Shown one piece after another: positions 59,374 to 64,000 of a DNA stretch of 64,000 nucleotides. The stretch is from contig CAVUCE010000008.1 of assembly GCA_963739985.1 (NCBI GenBank), positions 248,001-312,000 of the forward strand. The letters are read 5' to 3'. Each line of letters opens with the position of its first letter. The first letter of the stretch is position 1. Position numbers and translations under genes: made by a program. The DNA comes from CAVUCE01 sp963739985. Its GTDB lineage: Bacteria > Bacteroidota > Ignavibacteria > Ignavibacteriales > Ignavibacteriaceae. The notes under the pieces are model-generated. The model made no database searches. It had not been told where the DNA came from and worked only from the letters and a program-made list of their open reading frames with translations.

Positions 59374-59419
59374 GAGAGGATTTTTACTGTGAATGAATCC
59401 ACCAATCGAAAATCCTCTC
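59374..59419. terminator. Long-loop hairpin between cDPG synthetase homologue and argF
   Basis: GAGAGGATTTT (59374-59384) and AAAATCCTCTC (59409-59419) form an 11-bp stem with a 24-base loop. No clear T-run follows on the minus strand, so it may be a weak terminator or an mRNA end/attenuator-like structure. Confidence 0.5.
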
Positions 59420-59457
59420 GTTGACAGTACTAAAATTGCAGAATGAATTTTATTGAA

Positions 59458-60777
59458 TCATATAAATTTCTTTTCCTTTAATATACTTTCAATAGTAACT
59501 GCTCCTATTTCTTGTAATTCATATCGGACGCGTGTAAATGGTTTATTGATCTTTAATATTCTTCCAAGGTCTATAGGTGTTCCAATAATTACGGAGTCAC
59601 AATCAACTTTATTTATTGTTTCTTCCAGATCCTTTATTTGCTGATCGCTATATCCCATTGCAGGCAATAAAACACCGATTTTCGGATATTTTTTATAAGT
59701 AGCCGAAATACTATTTACCGTATAAGCGCGCGGATCAATGATTTCGGAAGCACCGTAATTCCACGCCGCAATCATTCCGGCACCGTATTCCATTCCACCA
59801 TGAGTTAGAGTCGGACCATCTTCCACAACAAGAACTCTTTTTCCTTTTATAAGTTCAGGATTATCTACAAAAAGAGGTGAAACAGCATCAATAATTTGTG
59901 CACCGGGATTTATTGTTCTGATATTTTCTCTAACAATTTTTAGATTTTTAGGATCAGCTGAATCAATTTTATTTATTATTGCAACGTCAGCCAAACGAAG
60001 AGATGTATTTCCAGGGTAATAATACATTTCATGTCCCGCTCTATGAGGATCGACAACTGTGAAAGTGAGATCGGCCTTGTAGAAAGACATATCATTATTG
60101 CCGCCATCCCAAAGAATTATATCGGCTTCTTTTTCGGCTTCATCAAGAATTGCTTTATAATCAACTCCGGCATATATAACGCTTCCCATTGCTATATGCG
60201 GCTCATATTCTTCCATTTCTTCAATTGTGCAATGATATTTTTTAAGATCATCCAGCGTTCCGTAGCGCTGTACTTTTTGTTCTACTAAATTTCCGTAAGG
60301 CATGGGATGGCGAATAGAGACTACCTTTTTTCCTTCTCTTCTCAGAATTTCAACTAATTTTCTTGAGGTTTGCGATTTACCGCAGCCGGTTCTGACGGCA
60401 AGAATTGATATTAAAGGTTTTTTACTTTTCAGCATAGTTTCCTCGCCGCCTAAAAGTCGGAAAGAGATTCCGGCAGCATTAACTATGGATGCTTTTGTCA
60501 TTACATAATTAAAAGTTACATCAGAATAAGAAAAAACAACTTCTTGAACATTTAAAGATTTTATAAGATCGGTTAGTTTTGCTTCGTCGTAAATTTTTAT
60601 CCCCGAAGGATAAAGTTTGCCGGCTAGCTCGTGAGGATAGATTCTTCCGTCTATGTTTGGTATTTGAGTAGCTGTGAATGCAACAACATTGTACTCTTCA
60701 TTATTTCTGAAGAAAACATTAAAGTTATGAAAATCGCGACCTGCAGCACCCATAATGAGTACATTTTTCCTGGACAT
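59458..60777 (-). CDS. cpgS: Cyclic 2,3-diphosphoglycerate synthetase family P-loop protein
   Basis: 439 aa. N-terminal nucleotide-fold domain (VLIMGAAGRDFHNFN), then a P-loop at about 128-137 (VRTGCGKSQT), RHPMPYGNL, DIILWDGGNNDMSFYK (Walker B-like), HEMYYYPGN, and VVEDGPTLTHGGMEYGAG. This matches the family of archaeal cDPG synthetase, which makes cyclic 2,3-diphosphoglycerate from 2,3-bisphosphoglycerate with ATP. Bacterial members are common but mostly untested, so the product is not certain. It stands upstream of argF (134-base gap) and downstream of glmS on the same strand. Confidence 0.88.
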   Translation of the reverse strand: MSRKNVLIMGAAGRDFHNFNVFFRNNEEYNVVAFTATQIPNIDGRIYPHELAGKLYPSGIKIYDEAKLTDLIKSLNVQEVVFSYSDVTFNYVMTKASIVNAAGISFRLLGGEETMLKSKKPLISILAVRTGCGKSQTSRKLVEILRREGKKVVSIRHPMPYGNLVEQKVQRYGTLDDLKKYHCTIEEMEEYEPHIAMGSVIYAGVDYKAILDEAEKEADIILWDGGNNDMSFYKADLTFTVVDPHRAGHEMYYYPGNTSLRLADVAIINKIDSADPKNLKIVRENIRTINPGAQIIDAVSPLFVDNPELIKGKRVLVVEDGPTLTHGGMEYGAGMIAAWNYGASEIIDPRAYTVNSISATYKKYPKIGVLLPAMGYSDQQIKDLEETINKVDCDSVIIGTPIDLGRILKINKPFTRVRYELQEIGAVTIESILKEKKFI

Positions 60778-60995
60778 GATTATTCCCCTTTCAATTTATT
60801 ATTGCTAACAGTTTGGATAGATATTTTGATTGGTCTACATAAATTTCCCCTAAAATTTATGATTAGTTTTAAGTAAAATAAGCAATTTAATATAGAAATG
60901 CTTGTTAATAATAACTATTGCGCGCTAACAATTTTTACGAATAATTATACTTAAAACAAGTTAAATTCGAAAGATTTGTCTGTAGAAATGTTTTT

Positions 60996-62828
60996 TTATT
61001 CAACAGTTACACTTTTAGCAAGATTTCTGGGCTGATCAACGTTCAATCCTTTTTTAACCGCTATATGGTAAGCCAGTAATTGAAGCGGGATTGAGGTAAG
61101 AAGCGGCATCAACATTCTAATTGTATCCGGGATTTTTATTGAATGGTCTACAAGATTATCGATCTCATTATCTTTTTCACTTGCGATAGCGATAATTTTC
61201 CCTCTTCTTGCTTTTACTTCTTGTATGTTACTGATGATCTTATCGTAGGTGGAATCTTTTGGAGCTAAAAATACAGCAGGCATATTCTCATCAATAAGAG
61301 CAATTGGTCCGTGTTTCATTTCAGCAGCAGGATAGCCTTCGGCGTGAATATATGAAATCTCTTTAAGTTTAAGAGCACCTTCCAGTGCAACAGGAAAATT
61401 ATAACCGCGGCCTAAATACAAAAAGTTTTTTGCATCTTTAAATTCTTCGGCAATCGCTTCAATTTGATCGTTCATTTTTAATATTTTTTCCACCTTGCCG
61501 GGAATTGTCATCAATTCTTCAGCTATAGTTTTACCATCGATTAAACTCATATCTTTTTTTCGAGCAATCAGTAATGTAATTAGAGAAAGAACTACCAATT
61601 GAGATGTAAATGCTTTCGTAGAAGCTACGCCAATTTCAGGCCCGGCGTGCGTATAAACTCCGCCATGACTTTCTCTGGCAATAGAACTTCCAACAGCATT
61701 ACAAATTCCTAAAACTAAAGCGCCTCTAATTTTTGCTTCTTTTAATGCGGCCAAAGTATCAGCAGTTTCGCCGCTCTGAGAAATGAAGAAAATTGTATCA
61801 TCCTTATTTATAATTGGATTTCTATATCTAAACTCGGAAGCATATTCTACTTCTGTTGGAATTCGCGCAAACTGTTCAAACATATACTCGCCAACAAGTG
61901 CTGCGTGCCAAGAGGTTCCGCATGCAGAAATTATTATTCTTTTTGATCTTGCAATTTGATCCGCTACTTCTACCAGTCCTCCTAATTTTGACGTACCTTC
62001 ATCAAGTAAAATTCTTCCTCTCATAGAATTCTGAATTGATTCAGGCTGTTCCATAATTTCTTTTAACATGAAATGAGAATAGCCGCCTTTATCAATTTCA
62101 TCAAGCGACATAGTTATTTCCAGAACTTCCTTTTCAACTTCAACATCAGCTATTGTCTTAGCACAAAAATGATCATTATAGAGTTCAACAAGTTCTCCGT
62201 CTTCTAAATAGACGACTTGCTTTGTGTGAGCTAATATGGCGGATACGTCGGAAGCAATAAAATTTTCATTCTCACCAATACCAATTACTAAAGGAGAACC
62301 TTTTCTTGCTGCAATAAGTTTATCAGGTTCTTTATCGTAAACAACTGCAATTCCATACGTACCCTCGACTTCATTTAGTGCAAGTCTAACTGATTTAAAT
62401 AAAGTAAAACCTTTTTTCAAAAAGCTATCTATTAAATGAGGCAAAACTTCGGAATCTGTTTCAGTCGTAAAATTATATCCCATTTTCATCAAGCCCGATC
62501 TTAAGGTTTGATAATTTTCGATGATACCGTTATGTATAACAAATAAATTCTTTGCAGTATTGAAATGCGGGTGTGCGTTTATCTCATTCGGAACTCCGTG
62601 AGTTGCCCATCTAGTATGCCCAATTCCAATGTTTGATTTTAGTTTCATATCTTCAATCTTGTCTTCAAGTAATGAAACTTTTCCTTTATTTTTAACAATA
62701 ATGGGAATACCATCTGATATAATTCCAATTCCGGCGGAGTCATATCCTCTATATTCTAATCTTTTTAAACCGTTTATTAAAATAGGAACACAATTCTTAT
62801 TGCCGATATATCCAACGATACCGCACAT
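60996..62828 (-). CDS. glmS: Glutamine-fructose-6-phosphate aminotransferase (isomerizing)
   Basis: 610 aa, full length. N-terminal Ntn glutaminase starting MCGIVGYIGN with the nucleophile C2 after Met removal, RWATHGVPNEINAHPH and NGIIENY; then two SIS domains (SACGTSWHAALVGEYMFE, SQSGETADTLAALKEAK, GRGYNFPVALEGALKLKE) and the C-terminal DQPRNLAKSVTVE. It makes glucosamine-6-phosphate, the first step to UDP-GlcNAc for peptidoglycan and LPS. No glmS ribozyme or riboswitch-like structure is seen in the 137-base leader. Confidence 0.97.
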   Translation of the reverse strand: MCGIVGYIGNKNCVPILINGLKRLEYRGYDSAGIGIISDGIPIIVKNKGKVSLLEDKIEDMKLKSNIGIGHTRWATHGVPNEINAHPHFNTAKNLFVIHNGIIENYQTLRSGLMKMGYNFTTETDSEVLPHLIDSFLKKGFTLFKSVRLALNEVEGTYGIAVVYDKEPDKLIAARKGSPLVIGIGENENFIASDVSAILAHTKQVVYLEDGELVELYNDHFCAKTIADVEVEKEVLEITMSLDEIDKGGYSHFMLKEIMEQPESIQNSMRGRILLDEGTSKLGGLVEVADQIARSKRIIISACGTSWHAALVGEYMFEQFARIPTEVEYASEFRYRNPIINKDDTIFFISQSGETADTLAALKEAKIRGALVLGICNAVGSSIARESHGGVYTHAGPEIGVASTKAFTSQLVVLSLITLLIARKKDMSLIDGKTIAEELMTIPGKVEKILKMNDQIEAIAEEFKDAKNFLYLGRGYNFPVALEGALKLKEISYIHAEGYPAAEMKHGPIALIDENMPAVFLAPKDSTYDKIISNIQEVKARRGKIIAIASEKDNEIDNLVDHSIKIPDTIRMLMPLLTSIPLQLLAYHIAVKKGLNVDQPRNLAKSVTVE

Positions 62829-62965
62829 TAATAACCTCGCTAATTTAATAAAGAATGAAATTACTGAGCCAAGAAAAGCACTATAGTATAGGAGAGCTAA
62901 ACTGCAAAAAAAAAATTAAATGTGGATGTAAATGCCCTCGCATAAATTAATAAAAATACAAAGAC

Positions 62966-64000
62966 CTATCTGACTCTAGCTAATTTTTGTGTTACGGATT
63001 TTGTAGTTCCATTAATTTTAGAAACAATTTTATAAAAATATAAACCATTTGCAACTTCATCACCGTCTTGATCGCGTCCGTTCCAATAAATCTTATTAAA
63101 GCCAATTTTAATTTGAGATGCCGGTATCCTCATTTCACGAATTAACCTTCCGGCAACGGTATATATTTTTATCGAAAAATCATCCGGCAATTCACTTCCG
63201 GTTAATTCAAAAGTAAAATAAGTATCATTCTTAAATGGATTTGGATAATTGTAAACGTCTCTTAAATCAGATTCGTTAGATACAAAGAATGATATGCGGT
63301 AACTTGTAGTATCAAAGTAATTGTTTGAAGCATCTTTTGCAAAGATGGAAAGAGTATGTTCTCCATCTTTAAGAGCAGGTTTCCATTCAACAGTAGCCTT
63401 AGAGTTTGGATATTGAGTGTAAGTAAATTTAAGATCGGAGCGGTTCATACTTAGTGGATTATCATCGAACACAATCGAAAAATCTGTTGTATCAAGTGGT
63501 AAAGGACTATTATCTTTTAGTGTAATTTCTATTTTAGGCTTCGCGGAAATTACATCTCCATCGTATATTTCATTTCCGTCAAATGTAATTGAAAACATCG
63601 GCGGAACAGAATCACGGGATACGAAGAAGGATTTTTCCAAAATATTATTAAAGCTATAAAACTCAGGCTCATTTAAAGTGGCTACAACTTTAATCTTATT
63701 ACTTTGGTGCAATATATTAGTATTTATAGATGTAGATACTGCCCTAGTTGAATCTTGCGGAATTATTACCCCGATTGTTTGGAATGGCGCATCCGCATTA
63801 TTTAAATAAAAATGAAACGCTGCTGTATCTGCAGATGAGTAGCCGAAATTATCCGCTCGAAGAGTCATATCTATAGGTAACCCTTGCATTACTGTATCAG
63901 CAGAAAATATTAAATTTGAATTATCAATAGATAATTCAGGGAGTGAAGAATAATCAATTGCTAAAGAAGATAATGAAATTGGGTTTGAATCTGAGAAAGA
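62966..64000 (-). CDS. Large surface protein, C-terminal part (runs off window); C25/PorU-like candidate
   Basis: At least 344 codons with no start inside the window; the frame is open to base 64000. The part seen has repeated beta-sandwich domains (SVPPMFSITFDGNEIYDGDVI, DGEHTLSIFAKDASNNYFDT) and ends in a FlgD/T9SS-like domain (NYPNPFKNDTYFTFELTGSE, KIYWNGRDQDGDEVANGLYFYK). This ending, with a long IYTVAGRLIREM strand and the WNGRDxDGDxVANG turn, is usual in C25 (gingipain/PorU-like) peptidases and other big surface proteins of Ignavibacteria. No catalytic region is in view, so the peptidase idea is inference. Confidence 0.75.
   Translation of the reverse strand, partial: SFSDSNPISLSSLAIDYSSLPELSIDNSNLIFSADTVMQGLPIDMTLRADNFGYSSADTAAFHFYLNNADAPFQTIGVIIPQDSTRAVSTSINTNILHQSNKIKVVATLNEPEFYSFNNILEKSFFVSRDSVPPMFSITFDGNEIYDGDVISAKPKIEITLKDNSPLPLDTTDFSIVFDDNPLSMNRSDLKFTYTQYPNSKATVEWKPALKDGEHTLSIFAKDASNNYFDTTSYRISFFVSNESDLRDVYNYPNPFKNDTYFTFELTGSELPDDFSIKIYTVAGRLIREMRIPASQIKIGFNKIYWNGRDQDGDEVANGLYFYKIVSKINGTTKSVTQKLARVR

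Noticed and set aside
62829..62965. glmS ribozyme or riboswitch upstream of glmS
   Set aside because: The leader is short and AT-rich with no conserved ribozyme core.

Overview
The window is AT-rich bacterial DNA of Ignavibacteria type (Bacteroidota/Chlorobi lineage). Three things point there. At least eight secreted proteins end in a type IX secretion (T9SS) C-terminal sorting domain with the NYPNPFNP signature. Periplasmic two-component-type propeller (ligand_gly/Reg_prop) sensors with Y_Y_Y domains are abundant. Small housekeeping genes are scattered among large surface and regulatory genes. No transposase, integrase, phage gene or CRISPR array is visible.

Layout. 1-5922: the start of a metallo-beta-lactamase/beta-CASP protein, a GH16 beta-glucanase with CBM6, a GH3 NagZ-like enzyme, a small membrane protein and an MscS channel. 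6580-11381: a decayed stretch of T9SS cargo genes, holding a repeat protein with one frameshift, fragments of a Ycf48-like and an OmpA-like protein, and a TolB/YWTD-like chimera full of stops. 11557-13233: a lipoprotein amidohydrolase of the D-aminoacylase family.

13308-34406 (all minus strand) is the centre of the window. It is a tightly spaced operon that starts with a receiver protein, a 1339-aa six-GAF histidine kinase and a receiver-PP2C phosphatase. These are followed by four large receptors, each with a periplasmic beta-propeller, a Y_Y_Y domain, one membrane helix, a coiled coil and a SpoIIE/RsbU-type PP2C phosphatase. Decayed remnants of the same receptor type lie at both ends. Two of the four receptors carry frameshifts. 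Just upstream (34690-35455) lie a STAS anti-anti-sigma factor and an RsbW-like serine kinase, so a whole partner-switching circuit (sensors, phosphatases, STAS, kinase) is present in one locus. A hybrid two-component system protein (37497-41660) uses the same sensor architecture but ends in HisKA/HATPase/receiver/AraC, so the same type of input feeds two different outputs.

42278-52135: a 607-aa conserved protein of unknown function, a 1617-aa beta-helix/cohesin surface protein whose sorting signal is frameshifted, a small membrane protein and another T9SS cargo protein. 52207-64000: YwbE, an RhlE-type RNA helicase, a quinone-oxidoreductase-like MDR enzyme, a glycine-rich T9SS protein, tRNA-Phe(GAA), ornithine carbamoyltransferase, a cyclic-2,3-diphosphoglycerate synthetase homologue, GlmS, and the C-terminal part of a large surface protein that runs off the window.

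All functional statements come from motif reading, without database searches. Frame lesions may be real decay or assembly errors; where the lesion is a homopolymer this is said.
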